A stretch of 64,000 nt of DNA from assembly GCA_044226205.1 (NCBI GenBank), contig JBGAHL010000012.1, positions 1-64,000 of the forward strand, in the 5' to 3' direction. The first letter of the stretch is position 1. Each line of letters begins with the position of its first letter. A program made the translations under genes and the position numbers. Positions 23,851 to 33,235 of the stretch are shown piece by piece. The stretch comes from M3007 sp044226205. Lineage in GTDB: Bacteria > Bacteroidota > Bacteroidia > Chitinophagales > Saprospiraceae. The notes under the pieces were generated by a model. That model ran no database searches and was not told where the DNA came from. It saw only the letters and a list, made by a program, of their open reading frames with translations.

Positions 23851-25161
23851 ATGAAAAAACTCATTTTTTCCCTCCTTGCAGGCTTGCTGACCCTCAGCCT
23901 TGCCGCCCAGAAGGCTCCCGAGCCTTATTCTTTCAAACCCTTCAAGGTGCTGACGGCCACCCCGGTCAAAAACCAGCAACAAACCGGAACCTGCTGGGCG
24001 TTCAGTTCTTCGTCTTTTCTCGAAAGCGAGCTGATGCGCCTGGGAAAAGGGCAGGTCAACCTCTCCGAAATGTTTGTGGTGCGCCATGTGTACCGCGAGA
24101 AATGCGAAAACTACGTTCGCCGCCAGGGCGATGCCCGTTTTGGCGAAGGCGGCCTTGCCCACGACCTCCTCAATGCGGTGCGCGATTACGGCGTGGTGCC
24201 CGAAGACGTGTACCCCGGCCGCAAAGATCCCTCCAAACCGCTCAACCACGGCGCCCTTGAAAAAAACCTCAAAGGCCTGTGCGACAAGTTTATCGAAGAT
24301 GGCAAGGCCGGCAACCTGAAAGCCGACTGGATGACCGATATCGACAAGGCGCTCGACGCCGAATTCGGGCCGCTGCCGACGCAGTTTACAGTGGGGGGCA
24401 CGCAATTTACGCCCCTGTCGTACCTCGAGTTCCTGGGCTTGCATCCCGAAGATTACGTGACGATCACCTCGTTTACGCACCACCCGTTTTACGCACCCTT
24501 CGTGCTCGAAATCCCCGACAATTTTGCCTACGGCACGTACTACAACCTGCCGCTCAACGAGATGATGCGTTGCCTCAACTTCTCCATCCAGCAGGGCTAT
24601 ACGGTCACCTGGGATGCCGACGTGAGCAACGACGGTTTTTCGGCGCAAAACGGCCTGGCCATCGTGCCGGAAAAAGACTGGGCGGCCAAATCGACCGCCG
24701 AACAGAACGGCACTTTTAAATTCTGGGAGCCTGAAAAAGACATCAACCAGGAATACCGCCAGCAGCTGTTCGACCGCCAGATCACGCAGGACGATCACCT
24801 GATGCACGTGGTCGGCATCCTCGACGAGGGCCACAGCGGTATTTTTTACTCGGTGAAAAACTCCTGGGGCGAAATCAGCGACCTGAAAGGTTACGTGTAC
24901 GTTTCGGAAGACTACATGCGGCTCAATACCCTTTCCTTCACCGTCAATAAAAACGCCCTGCCGCCCGACGTGCGCAAACGCCTCGGGCTCGAACCCGGCG
25001 AGGTGAAAATTGAAAAACAAATGGGCCCGGGCGCTATTCCGCCCAAAAAAGGCGTCGACCCGGCCGAGGCCCAACCTGCCGGCGGTCGTGTACGCGCCGG
25101 CGCCGGCCGCACCCCGACTTCCGCTACGCCCGCCCCCAAAAAAGGCAGCAAGGACGAATAA
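23851..25161 (+). CDS. Secreted C1-family cysteine peptidase (bleomycin hydrolase/PepC-like)
   Basis: 436 residues. Signal peptide to about LSLAAQ (residue 20). Papain-type catalytic residues: Gln in the oxyanion segment NQQQTGTCWAF, Cys48, His319 (HLMHVVGI) and Asn337 (VKNSWGEI). The long segment between Cys and His, including FVVRHVYREKCENYV and the QYT-type TVTWDADVSNDGF, is that of aminopeptidase C/bleomycin hydrolase rather than papain itself. A signal peptide and a disordered C-terminal tail rich in P, A, G and K (about 395-436) distinguish it from cytoplasmic PepC. Probably degrades peptides in the periplasm. Divergent from the amidohydrolase gene, with 94 bp between them. Confidence 0.92.
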   Translation: MKKLIFSLLAGLLTLSLAAQKAPEPYSFKPFKVLTATPVKNQQQTGTCWAFSSSSFLESELMRLGKGQVNLSEMFVVRHVYREKCENYVRRQGDARFGEGGLAHDLLNAVRDYGVVPEDVYPGRKDPSKPLNHGALEKNLKGLCDKFIEDGKAGNLKADWMTDIDKALDAEFGPLPTQFTVGGTQFTPLSYLEFLGLHPEDYVTITSFTHHPFYAPFVLEIPDNFAYGTYYNLPLNEMMRCLNFSIQQGYTVTWDADVSNDGFSAQNGLAIVPEKDWAAKSTAEQNGTFKFWEPEKDINQEYRQQLFDRQITQDDHLMHVVGILDEGHSGIFYSVKNSWGEISDLKGYVYVSEDYMRLNTLSFTVNKNALPPDVRKRLGLEPGEVKIEKQMGPGAIPPKKGVDPAEAQPAGGRVRAGAGRTPTSATPAPKKGSKDE

Positions 25162-25202
25162 ACATTCCGCCACCACACCCTTCATCTGTATAACTTTCTT
25201 GC

Positions 25203-26327
25203 ATGAAACCCACTCCTCTTACGGACAAGCACATTGCCCTCGGCGCCAAAATGGCCGAATTCGCGGGCTACAACATGCCGATTTCCTATTCTTCCATAAC
25301 CGACGAGCACCATGCCGTACGCACCGGCGTGGGCGTGTTCGACGTCAGCCACATGGGCGAATTCATCGTTCGTGGCAAAGACGCCACCGCTTTTTTGCAA
25401 AGCGCCACCTCCAACGACGTGTCCAAACTCTCGCCCGGCGAAGTGCAGTATTCCTGCATGCCCAATAAAAAAGGCGGCATCGTGGACGACTTGCTCGTGT
25501 ACCGCCTCGACGATGCGCCCGAAATGACCGTCGCCGGCGAAGAATCGTACATGCTCGTCGTCAACGCCTCCAACGAGAAAAAAGACTGGCGCTGGCTCAA
25601 ACGCCTTTCGAAAGGTTTCGACGTCAAAATGACCAACATCTCCGCCCGCACCGGCCTGATCGCCGTGCAAGGCCCAAAAGCCGTGCAGGCGCTGCAAAAA
25701 CTGACGACCGTCGACCTCGGCAGCATAAAATACTACAACTTCCGCCGCGGCCGCTTTGCCGGTTGCAACAACGTGATCATTTCGGCCACGGGCTACACCG
25801 GCTCCGGCGGCTTCGAGATCTACGCCCGCAACCGCGACCTGGTCAAGATCTGGGATAAAGTGTTCAAAAACGGCGAGAAATTCGGCATCAAACCCTGCGG
25901 CCTGGGCGCCCGCGATACCCTGCGCCTCGAAATGGGCTACTGTCTCTACGGCAACGACATCGACGACAAAACCAGTCCGATCGAAGCCGGCCTGGGCTGG
26001 ATCACCAAACTGGGCAAAAAAGCCGATTTCCCGTCCAAGGAGCGTTTCCTCAAACAGAAAAACGAAGGTATCAAACGCCGCCTGGTCGGCTTCGTGGTCG
26101 ACGACCGCCGCGTGCCGCGCCACGGCTACGCGCTCGAAAGCAAACGCGGCGCCGCTATCGGCGTGGTAACGTCGGGCACCCACTCCCCCACGCTCGACAA
26201 ACCCATCGGGATGGGCTATGTGAAAATCAAACACGCTGAACCCGGCATGAAAATTCAGGTTGTCGCCGGTGGCAAAAAACTCGAAGCCACGGTGGTCAAA
26301 TTGCCTTTCGTGGACCCGGGCGTGTAA
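25203..26327 (+). CDS. gcvT: Aminomethyltransferase (glycine cleavage system T protein)
   Basis: 374 residues, full length. Transfers the aminomethyl carbon from the H protein to tetrahydrofolate, releasing ammonia. Recognisable family segments: GVFDVSHMGEF, SCMPNKKGGIVDDLLVYR, AVQGPKA, ISATGYTGSGGFEIY, GLGARDTLRLEMGYCLYGND and SPTLDKPIGMGYV. gcvH and gcvP are not in the window, so the system is split, as is common in Bacteroidota. The upstream C1 peptidase ends 41 bp before it. A structured terminator follows. Confidence 0.97.
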   Translation: MKPTPLTDKHIALGAKMAEFAGYNMPISYSSITDEHHAVRTGVGVFDVSHMGEFIVRGKDATAFLQSATSNDVSKLSPGEVQYSCMPNKKGGIVDDLLVYRLDDAPEMTVAGEESYMLVVNASNEKKDWRWLKRLSKGFDVKMTNISARTGLIAVQGPKAVQALQKLTTVDLGSIKYYNFRRGRFAGCNNVIISATGYTGSGGFEIYARNRDLVKIWDKVFKNGEKFGIKPCGLGARDTLRLEMGYCLYGNDIDDKTSPIEAGLGWITKLGKKADFPSKERFLKQKNEGIKRRLVGFVVDDRRVPRHGYALESKRGAAIGVVTSGTHSPTLDKPIGMGYVKIKHAEPGMKIQVVAGGKKLEATVVKLPFVDPGV

Positions 26328-26358
26328 ACGGGATTTTTTTTGACCGAATAAATAACAA

Positions 26359-26421
26359 GGCTGAAAGTCGTTTTTGATCGCGCCGGGACTGGACCGGCGC
26401 CGGTTGGAATGGCTTTCAGCC
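26359..26421 (+). terminator. Nested hairpin downstream of gcvT
   Basis: Outer stem GGCTGAAAG (26359-26367) with CTTTCAGCC (26413-26421), and inside it a second stem GCGCCGG (26380-26386) with CCGGCGC (26394-26400). The outer stem is followed by ATATTTTTT. It probably terminates gcvT transcription; the two-stem shape is more elaborate than usual. Confidence 0.6.
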
Positions 26422-26460
26422 ATATTTTTTATAAAACACTGGTTTTAAAACTTGTACGCG

Positions 26461-27450
26461 ATGAGAAACTTCAAAAACACATGTTTTCTGGGTTGCTGCC
26501 TGTTGCTGGTTCATTGCCTGTATGCCCAAACACCGGGAGTCGCCCGGGTACAAAAGCTGGGCGACGACATCCGGTTTTATCAAACAGACGGCCGGCAATG
26601 GGCGATTTCGAAATCGGGCGACACCGTTTTTCAGGGCAATTACGACCGCTGTTTGCCGCAGTTTTGTTACCTGAACAATCGCTGCTACCTGGGCGTGAAA
26701 AAAGACGGAAAAGCCGGCCTGATCGACCTGCAAAAGAACGTGATCGTGCCGTTTGAGTTCGACAAGGTGGAATACACGGGCGGCTACGACAATTTTGTAC
26801 AAGTGTGGCTGCCCGATGGCCGATGCGGCATCTGGAATCTTCAGGGGCGCGAGGTGCTGCCGCCCGCTTATTTTTCCATTGCCAAAAAAGAGCGCGGCTA
26901 TTTCAAAGTACAGGATTTTAAAACCAAAAAATACGGGCTGGTCGATTCGCTCGGCCAAATCCGCATGCCGCTCGAATACGACGGTTGCGACGTGGCGCTG
27001 TCGCCGGGCATCTGGTACATGGCCTCAAAAAACATGTTGTACGCGCTTTTCGATCAGTCGGGCAAACAACTATCGGAATTCCGCTACCTCAATTTTCATT
27101 GCAATCCGTACTCGAACGACATGCTTTTTGCCCAAAAAACAGGCCGGGTATACGATGTGCTGGACAAAAACGGGGCGGTTTTGCCCATTTTACCCGTGGA
27201 GGATTTTATTTTTTTCAACAAAGTCGTCGCCGTGGGGCGCAACCATACCTGGGCGTACCTGCTGCCCGACGGACGGCCGTTGACGGAGTTTCATTACGAA
27301 TCGGTCGAACGGGTTTTTTCCGACTTTAAAGCCCGGAAACTGGAAAAAGACCTGGGCGTTGCAGCGCCCGATTTGGTGGTCGGTGTGGCGACCCGCAATG
27401 GAAAAAAATACGCCATCACCCTCGCGGGCAAAGAAATTCTGATACCCTGA
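26461..27450 (+). CDS. Secreted WG-repeat protein (first of a pair)
   Basis: 329 residues from the ATG at 26461, with a signal peptide ending VHCLYAQ. The mature part consists of WG/KWG-type beta repeats (KKDGKAGLIDLQKNVIVPFEF, DGRCGIWNLQGREVLPP, KKYGLVDSLGQIRMPLEYD), each a strand-turn unit of about 30-40 residues. WG repeats are common in exported Bacteroidota proteins with no assigned enzyme activity. Followed 14 bp later by a second WG-repeat gene, so they form an operon and are probably paralogues. Function unknown. Confidence 0.85.
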   Translation: MRNFKNTCFLGCCLLLVHCLYAQTPGVARVQKLGDDIRFYQTDGRQWAISKSGDTVFQGNYDRCLPQFCYLNNRCYLGVKKDGKAGLIDLQKNVIVPFEFDKVEYTGGYDNFVQVWLPDGRCGIWNLQGREVLPPAYFSIAKKERGYFKVQDFKTKKYGLVDSLGQIRMPLEYDGCDVALSPGIWYMASKNMLYALFDQSGKQLSEFRYLNFHCNPYSNDMLFAQKTGRVYDVLDKNGAVLPILPVEDFIFFNKVVAVGRNHTWAYLLPDGRPLTEFHYESVERVFSDFKARKLEKDLGVAAPDLVVGVATRNGKKYAITLAGKEILIP

Positions 27451-27464
27451 TACCGCTCTTAGCC

Positions 27465-29105
27465 ATGAAAAAATTGCTTTTTTTTCTGTTTTTTCTCCCC
27501 TTTGCCTTGTCTGCTCAGATTCCGGACCAACCCGAACTAGTAGACGAAGATACCCGGCCGGAAGCCGTTCGGTTCAGGGAAAACATCCCCAAACGCTTCA
27601 AAACAGGCAAACCGCAGATTTATCAGTACAACAAACTTTGGGGCTATATCCTCAACGACAGCGTACTTATCCCATGTAAATATGAGGATCTGGACAGTTA
27701 CTATTCCGATCTGATGATCTGCCGGGAGCCGAAAAAACTGTACGGCGCGATCAACAAAAAAGGAGAGACCCTGATCCCTTTTGAATTTTTCGTCCTCAAC
27801 AGGGAGCCCGACGGCCTGCTGCTGGCCGCTAAAAAAGACATGGGGTATGGCTTGTTGAAACCCGACGGCAGCACCCTGCTGGTGCCTTTCGAGTACAACA
27901 AAGCCATGCGGAAAGACTCGGTCTACATCTTCTATTCGACCGGCAAACAGCGCATCGTCAAACACCTGGGCGGCGGGAATCTAACCCCGATTATGGAAGG
28001 CAGTTTCGATGAAATCGATCCAAAGATTAGTTACGATCAACCCCTGTTCGCCGTCAAGCAGCAAGGATTTTGGGGTTTGATGGACTACAACAAAAAACTG
28101 CTCGTGCCCTGCGTGTACGACAAGGTTTTCAAGATCGAAAACGGCATGGTGACGGTCGGGAAAGAGGGCAAAAAGGGTATTGTAGACATGGAGGGTCGCG
28201 AGTTGGTGCCTTGCGCCTACGACGAAATATATCCAAGATTGAAAAACGGCCTGATTCGGGTGGCCAACAAACCGGCCGGTACGACCCTCATGGGTTTGCT
28301 GGATTCCACCGGCCGGCAAATCCTGCCGCTCGAATACGGGTACATCGACCAATTCTACAGTTTCGATTTGATGAAAGTGAGCAAAGGCGGCAAATGGGGC
28401 ATCGTGGATGTCAATGGAAAAATGCTCGTCAGTCCTCAATTTGCCGATATCAGCGGATGGAAACACTCCGAATGGGTGGAAAAGAAGCCCGGCGAGTGGA
28501 GTACCCGGGAGGCCTACGGGCAGTTTTTTGTGTACAAAGACATCGCCAACGGGCCCACGGTCGGCTTGTTTCACCTTGAAAAAGGGAAAATCCTCCCGCC
28601 CGAATTCGACTATTTCGAAATCACACAGCCGGGGAATTTAATTGTCGTTACCAAAGGCGAAAAACGCGCACTTTACGGCTTCGATGGCAGGCAGATTACC
28701 GGATTTGAATACGATGCCCTGAGCACGATGCGGCCGGGAGGGGAATACCTCATCGCCTACCAGAGCGGAAACCGGACCCTGATCAGCGCACGCAGCGGCA
28801 AACAGGTTCAGCCCGAGTTTTACGACGACTGGTTTTTCAATTATCTGGACGAGATGCAGGGCTATTTTTATACTAAAAAAGGCAATTTCCTTGCCCTGCA
28901 CGGGCCTGATGGCCGTCGGCTGACCCCGCATCAATATCAAATGGGTATCAGACCCTGCGCAGCCAGCCCGGCTTTAATGGAAAAAATGCCTGCCGGCAGA
29001 AAACCCGTGGCCGGTACTTTCCGGGAGATCAACGGGAAGCTGACGCCCTTCGTGCTCGACGACAAAGGCGCGGAATACGAGTTCGACTGGCTCGGTCAGA
29101 AGTGA
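27465..29105 (+). CDS. Secreted WG-repeat protein (second of a pair)
   Basis: 546 residues; signal peptide MKKLLFFLFFLPFALSAQ. About ten WG-type repeats can be followed, for example KKLYGAINKKGETLIPFEF, QGFWGLMDYNKKLLVPCVYD, GKKGIVDMEGRELVPCAYDE and GGKWGIVDVNGKMLVSPQF. The repeats are more regular than in the upstream paralogue and likely form an extended beta-solenoid or propeller. No catalytic motif, transmembrane helix or T9SS sorting domain is visible. Its base composition is slightly less GC-rich than neighbouring genes. Confidence 0.87.
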   Translation: MKKLLFFLFFLPFALSAQIPDQPELVDEDTRPEAVRFRENIPKRFKTGKPQIYQYNKLWGYILNDSVLIPCKYEDLDSYYSDLMICREPKKLYGAINKKGETLIPFEFFVLNREPDGLLLAAKKDMGYGLLKPDGSTLLVPFEYNKAMRKDSVYIFYSTGKQRIVKHLGGGNLTPIMEGSFDEIDPKISYDQPLFAVKQQGFWGLMDYNKKLLVPCVYDKVFKIENGMVTVGKEGKKGIVDMEGRELVPCAYDEIYPRLKNGLIRVANKPAGTTLMGLLDSTGRQILPLEYGYIDQFYSFDLMKVSKGGKWGIVDVNGKMLVSPQFADISGWKHSEWVEKKPGEWSTREAYGQFFVYKDIANGPTVGLFHLEKGKILPPEFDYFEITQPGNLIVVTKGEKRALYGFDGRQITGFEYDALSTMRPGGEYLIAYQSGNRTLISARSGKQVQPEFYDDWFFNYLDEMQGYFYTKKGNFLALHGPDGRRLTPHQYQMGIRPCAASPALMEKMPAGRKPVAGTFREINGKLTPFVLDDKGAEYEFDWLGQK

Positions 29106-29117
29106 GGCCTGGCGCGA

Positions 29118-30107
29118 TCAAAAATTGATGTAATCGCTCGGGTCCACGGCGCGGCCGCGGTACCATAGCTCGAAATGCAGGTGCGGTCCCGACGATTCCA
29201 CGCCCGTATTGCCGATAATGGCGATGGCTTCGCCGGCTTTAACCGCTTCGCCGGCCGGTTTGAGCAGCACGGAATTGTGTTTGTACATGGTCACCACGTT
29301 GTTGGGGTGCTGGATGGCGATGCTGTAACCGGTTTCCACGGTGTAGCCGCTGGAAATGACCACGCCATCGGCCGCGGCCTTGATGGCGGTATTTTTCGGT
29401 GCGGCAATGTCGATTCCGAAGTGTTTTTTGGAAAGATCGAAAGGCGACGTCGTTTCGCCTGCGACAGGCGGCATAAACGACATTTGTTCCAGCGGCAGAT
29501 CGCGCGAGCCGGGCAGGGTTTGTGCGGGAGCGTTGGCGCCGTTTACGGCCGGGTCGGACGAAAAAGTGCCTTTGGCCACGGCCGCCCGCAGCTGATCGTC
29601 TTCGGGGATGCGGTCCACGTCGTCGGGCAGGGAGTCGTTCGGATTGCTCGGAATGACCTGTTGTTCGGCGGTTTCCTTGCTCATGTCGGCGAGGTCGCCG
29701 ACGAGGATTTTGCGGAAATTCTCGTTGTAGCGCCGATGGGCTTCGATTTCAGATTCCAGGTTGGACACCTTGGTGCTCAGTTCGGCGATTTCCTGGTCGC
29801 GGTTGTAATCGCCATAGCCCGGGATATAGCGTTTGAGCGGGGTGTACACGATGAGCAGGGTCACAAAAATGGCCGTGCCAACCACCAGCGAGCTGAAAAA
29901 CACGTAAACGGTGAGGGGCGAAAGTTTGAGTGACGTGACCTCTTCGAAGGTTTCGTCGTTCATGACAACCAGCCGGTATTTATCCCGCAACTTTTCCATC
30001 AGACTGCGATCGTCATCGCCGTGTCGCCGGAAAAAGTCGAAGAACTTTTTAATAAAAGCGAAATATTTTTGCATCCCTTTAAGTTGATAGCGGCGCTTTT
30101 TGGGCAT
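29118..30107 (-). CDS. Membrane-anchored M23 family peptidoglycan metallopeptidase
   Basis: 329 residues. A basic cytoplasmic N-terminus is followed by one membrane helix (about 64-88), a short coiled coil (about 103-135), a disordered linker, and a C-terminal LytM/M23 domain with the zinc ligands in KKHFGIDIAAP and GPHLHFELW. All four expected metal/active-site residues (H, D, H, H) appear present, so it should be an active DD-endopeptidase or cell-wall remodelling enzyme rather than a degenerate regulator. Convergent with the WG-repeat operon and divergent from the PorW/SprE gene. The Met at residue 12 is an alternative start. Confidence 0.93.
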   Translation of the reverse strand: MPKKRRYQLKGMQKYFAFIKKFFDFFRRHGDDDRSLMEKLRDKYRLVVMNDETFEEVTSLKLSPLTVYVFFSSLVVGTAIFVTLLIVYTPLKRYIPGYGDYNRDQEIAELSTKVSNLESEIEAHRRYNENFRKILVGDLADMSKETAEQQVIPSNPNDSLPDDVDRIPEDDQLRAAVAKGTFSSDPAVNGANAPAQTLPGSRDLPLEQMSFMPPVAGETTSPFDLSKKHFGIDIAAPKNTAIKAAADGVVISSGYTVETGYSIAIQHPNNVVTMYKHNSVLLKPAGEAVKAGEAIAIIGNTGVESSGPHLHFELWYRGRAVDPSDYINF

Positions 30108-30313
30108 AAAACCCCGGACCAGGGGTGGTTTTCAGGTTCCGCAAAGTTCGCTTAAAAAAGTATTCGCCCTCGAAATAATCCGGAAAACCACCACAGGTTT
30201 TTTGTTAAAAACAAGGAAGGGAAACAACCTTTTGGCCATTCCGTGCGCCATTACCACTCAGCTGAGGTCCAGTATGTCCGGCTGACCCATACCAACTTGC
30301 ACCGCGCTTTCGC

Positions 30314-33169
30314 ATGAAAAAGTTTAGTCTGATAACCCTCGTATTGGCAGTCCTGATGCTGGCTGCCGGTTGCGTTACCCACAAGAAAAAAGGCCAGCAG
30401 GAGATCGGCTGGTTCAAAAAAGGCTATCACAACCTTACGTCCAAGTACAATTACTGGTTCAATGCCGACGAGCTGCTCCAGCTGACCATGGACAAGCAGT
30501 CGATGGAGTACAAGGACAATTACAACCAACTCCTCGAAGTCTATCCTTATGCCGCCGCCGAACCGCAACCGGTAAAAGGCGACCTCGACAACGTCATCCT
30601 CAAATCGTCCAAAGCCATCGCCCTGCACCGTCCGGCCGACTGGACCGACGATTGCTATACGATGATCGGACAGGCACAATTCCTCAAACGCGACTACGAA
30701 ACCGCCGAAGCTACCTTCAAATACATCAGGGAAGAACACGACCCGCACAAGGTCAAACCCAAGCTGAAAAAAGGCAGTAAAAAGAAAAAAGAGTCGGTCG
30801 ACAAGAAGAAAAAGAAGAAAAAATCGTCCAAAAAGAAGAAGAGCTCCAAAAAGAAAAAGTCGTCGAAAAAGAAATCTTCCGCCAAAAAGAAGCCCGCAGA
30901 CAAAACGACTACGCCCGATAAAAAAACGGACGCCAAACCTGCCGCCGACGCGAAGAAAAAAGAGACGCCTGCTCCGCCGGTCACGGGTGTGAACCCCTAC
31001 AAAAAAGGCTGGAAACGAACGGCTGCCTACCCCAATGCCATGATCTGGTACGGCCGCACCCTGACGGCCCGGGAGAAATACGACGAGGCGGAATTTTTGT
31101 ACCGCGACCTCTATGAAGATGCCTGGTTCCCGCAGAACCTCAAGGACGATCTGGCCACTGCCGAAGCCTACCTCTGGATCAAACAGAAAAAATACGACCG
31201 CGCCATCGAGCCGCTCTCCCGTGCCATCCAGCTGACTTCCAAACGGAAGGATCGCGCCCGCCTGGCCTATATTCTTGCCCAGTTGTACGACCGCTCCGGC
31301 CGTTACGACGATGCCTACGCCGCGTATGAAACCGTTCTGCGCAGCCGTCCGGCCTACGACATGGAGTTCAACGCTCACCTGCATCAGATCGAAGTAGGCT
31401 GGGAAAACGGCAAATCCAGCGGCGCCGAAGCAACCAAATCGCTCGAACGCCTGGCCAAGGAGGAGAAAAACAAGGAATACCGCGATCAGATCTATTTCGT
31501 CATGGCCGAGATCGCGCTGAAAGAAGAACGTAAAAAAGACGCTATCGCCTACCTGCGCCAGTCGCTCAACGCCAATGTGAGCAACACGCCCCAGCGCGGC
31601 GAGTCCTATCTGTTGCTCGCCGACCTCTACTTTGAGGCCGAAGAATTCGTACAGGCAAAAAATTACTACGACAGCACGCTCACCGTGCTGCAAACCACCG
31701 ACGAGCGCTACGGCCGCGTCACCACCTATTCCAAAAACCTTACGGAAATTGCCCGTCTGATCACGACGATCGCCGAAAACGACAGCATTGTCCGTATTTA
31801 CAATATGGATGAAGCCGGGCGCAAGGAACTGGCCAAAACCATTAAAAAACAACGCGAGGCCGAAGCCCAGGCCCAGGCAGCCGCACAGGCGGCCAAAGCC
31901 CAGAACTCGACCAAAGCGCCCACTCCCCAGGCCGGCGCCAAACCCTCCAACTTCTATTTTTACAACGAAGCTTTCCTTAAAAAAGGGAAAAAAGACTTCA
32001 ACAAAACGTGGGGTACCCGCAAACTGGAAGACAACTGGCGGCGCTCCAACCGGGCCGTGACCAGCGACGGCGACGAAGCGGCGGCCAAAGACAGTACCCA
32101 GGCAAATGCGGTCTCCGACGCCGAATTGAACAATATTTTTCAGGGCATCCCGAAAAACGAAGCCGAACTGGCCGTCATCCACCTGGCGACCTACGAGGCG
32201 ATGTTCAAACTCGGTACTCTTTTCCGCGACCGGCTCGAAAATTACCGCCGAAGCGCCCTCACCCTCGAAGATCTCCAGACGCGCTACCCCGACACCGCCA
32301 AACACGAAACGGAGGTGTGGTACTACTGCTACCTCGACTTTTCCGACCTCAACAATCCCACCCGGGCCCAGTACTACCTCGACAAACTGGTCGGCAAGTA
32401 CCCCAACAGCCCGTACACACGCGCTTTGACCGACCCGAACTTCCTGAACGCCTCTCGTGCCCGCGAACGCGAAATGACGGAATACTACGAGCAGACCTAT
32501 TCGCAGTTTCAGGGCGGACAGTACCAGACTGCTTACGAGCGATGTCTTGAAGCGCCCAAAAAATACGGCTCCACCAACCCGCTCATGCCCAAGTTCGCCC
32601 TGCTCAGCGCGCTATGCGTGGGCAATTTGCAGGGCAACGAGGCCTATTGCAAAGCCCTCGGCGAAGTGATCGGCAGGTACCCGGAAAGCGCCGAAGCCAC
32701 GCGGGCCAAGGAAATCGCCCGCCTGCTCTCCTGCAAGGGCTTCGAGGTGGACGACAAGAAAAAGAACGATCAAAAAAGTCCGATGGACGATGCGTTCACG
32801 CTCGAAGACGATAAGCTCCACTACTTCATCGTGGCGCTCAGCGGCTCCGACGTCAAACTCGACGACGTCAAAGCGTCCATTGCCGACTACAACCGCGAGT
32901 ACCACAAGACCGAACAATTGCGCATTTCCAACATCTTCCTGGGCACCGACACCAACACGCCTATCGTCGTTATCCGCAAATTCGACAACAAGGAACAGGC
33001 CATGCGCTACCTCAACGAGGTCAAGGACAAAAAAGACTTCCTGGGCGAAGCCAAAAAGACGTACAACAAGGAATTTTTCGTCATTACACAGGAAAACTAC
33101 CGTCGCGTCCTCAAAAACAAAACCCTCGACGGCTACCGCGAATTCTTCCAGGAAAACTATTTGAAGTGA
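30314..33169 (+). CDS. porW: T9SS-associated TPR lipoprotein, PorW/SprE type
   Basis: 951 residues. Lipoprotein signal LMLAAGC (Cys20) followed by the signature start GWFKKGYHNLTSKYNYWFNADELL shared by PorW of Porphyromonas and SprE of Flavobacterium, which are needed for type IX secretion and gliding (the full segment is about residues 32-55). TPR units follow (KYDEAEFLYRDLYED, YDRAIEPLSRAI, RYDDAYAAYETVL). A lysine/serine-rich block (about 150-216, with runs of five to seven lysines) separates the first and second parts and is unusual in an exported protein. The last 110 residues form a separate domain (HYFIVALSGSDVKLDDVK onwards). Its stop codon is buried in the bidirectional hairpin shared with rsmE. 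Confidence 0.88.
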   Translation: MKKFSLITLVLAVLMLAAGCVTHKKKGQQEIGWFKKGYHNLTSKYNYWFNADELLQLTMDKQSMEYKDNYNQLLEVYPYAAAEPQPVKGDLDNVILKSSKAIALHRPADWTDDCYTMIGQAQFLKRDYETAEATFKYIREEHDPHKVKPKLKKGSKKKKESVDKKKKKKKSSKKKKSSKKKKSSKKKSSAKKKPADKTTTPDKKTDAKPAADAKKKETPAPPVTGVNPYKKGWKRTAAYPNAMIWYGRTLTAREKYDEAEFLYRDLYEDAWFPQNLKDDLATAEAYLWIKQKKYDRAIEPLSRAIQLTSKRKDRARLAYILAQLYDRSGRYDDAYAAYETVLRSRPAYDMEFNAHLHQIEVGWENGKSSGAEATKSLERLAKEEKNKEYRDQIYFVMAEIALKEERKKDAIAYLRQSLNANVSNTPQRGESYLLLADLYFEAEEFVQAKNYYDSTLTVLQTTDERYGRVTTYSKNLTEIARLITTIAENDSIVRIYNMDEAGRKELAKTIKKQREAEAQAQAAAQAAKAQNSTKAPTPQAGAKPSNFYFYNEAFLKKGKKDFNKTWGTRKLEDNWRRSNRAVTSDGDEAAAKDSTQANAVSDAELNNIFQGIPKNEAELAVIHLATYEAMFKLGTLFRDRLENYRRSALTLEDLQTRYPDTAKHETEVWYYCYLDFSDLNNPTRAQYYLDKLVGKYPNSPYTRALTDPNFLNASRAREREMTEYYEQTYSQFQGGQYQTAYERCLEAPKKYGSTNPLMPKFALLSALCVGNLQGNEAYCKALGEVIGRYPESAEATRAKEIARLLSCKGFEVDDKKKNDQKSPMDDAFTLEDDKLHYFIVALSGSDVKLDDVKASIADYNREYHKTEQLRISNIFLGTDTNTPIVVIRKFDNKEQAMRYLNEVKDKKDFLGEAKKTYNKEFFVITQENYRRVLKNKTLDGYREFFQENYLK

Positions 33170-33235
33170 TGAGTGATGAGTATTTTACGATTGGAACAAA
33201 CTCATCACTCATCACTCATCACTCATCACTTCAAA
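33160..33235. terminator. Bidirectional 22-bp-stem terminator overlapping the stop codons of porW/sprE and rsmE
   Basis: A perfect 22-bp stem (33160-33181 with 33214-33235) built from GAGTGAT/ATCACTC heptamers. It starts inside the last codons of both convergent genes: the two proteins end LK-stop encoded by the same mirrored TTGAAGTGA. The right side carries extra heptamers, so several hairpin registers are possible. Confidence 0.85.

Noticed and set aside
26328..26460. Glycine riboswitch near gcvT
   Set aside because: It lies 3' of gcvT and shows only stems and a T-tail, not the tandem aptamer.
30251..32305. Long open frame antisense to the PorW/SprE gene
   Set aside because: Phe/Gly/Arg-rich translation mirrors the lysine- and glutamate-rich true gene; no domain seen.
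33160..33235. Heptamer arrays as a CRISPR or satellite
   Set aside because: The repeat unit is 7 bp, arranged as inverted arms of a hairpin between gene ends.
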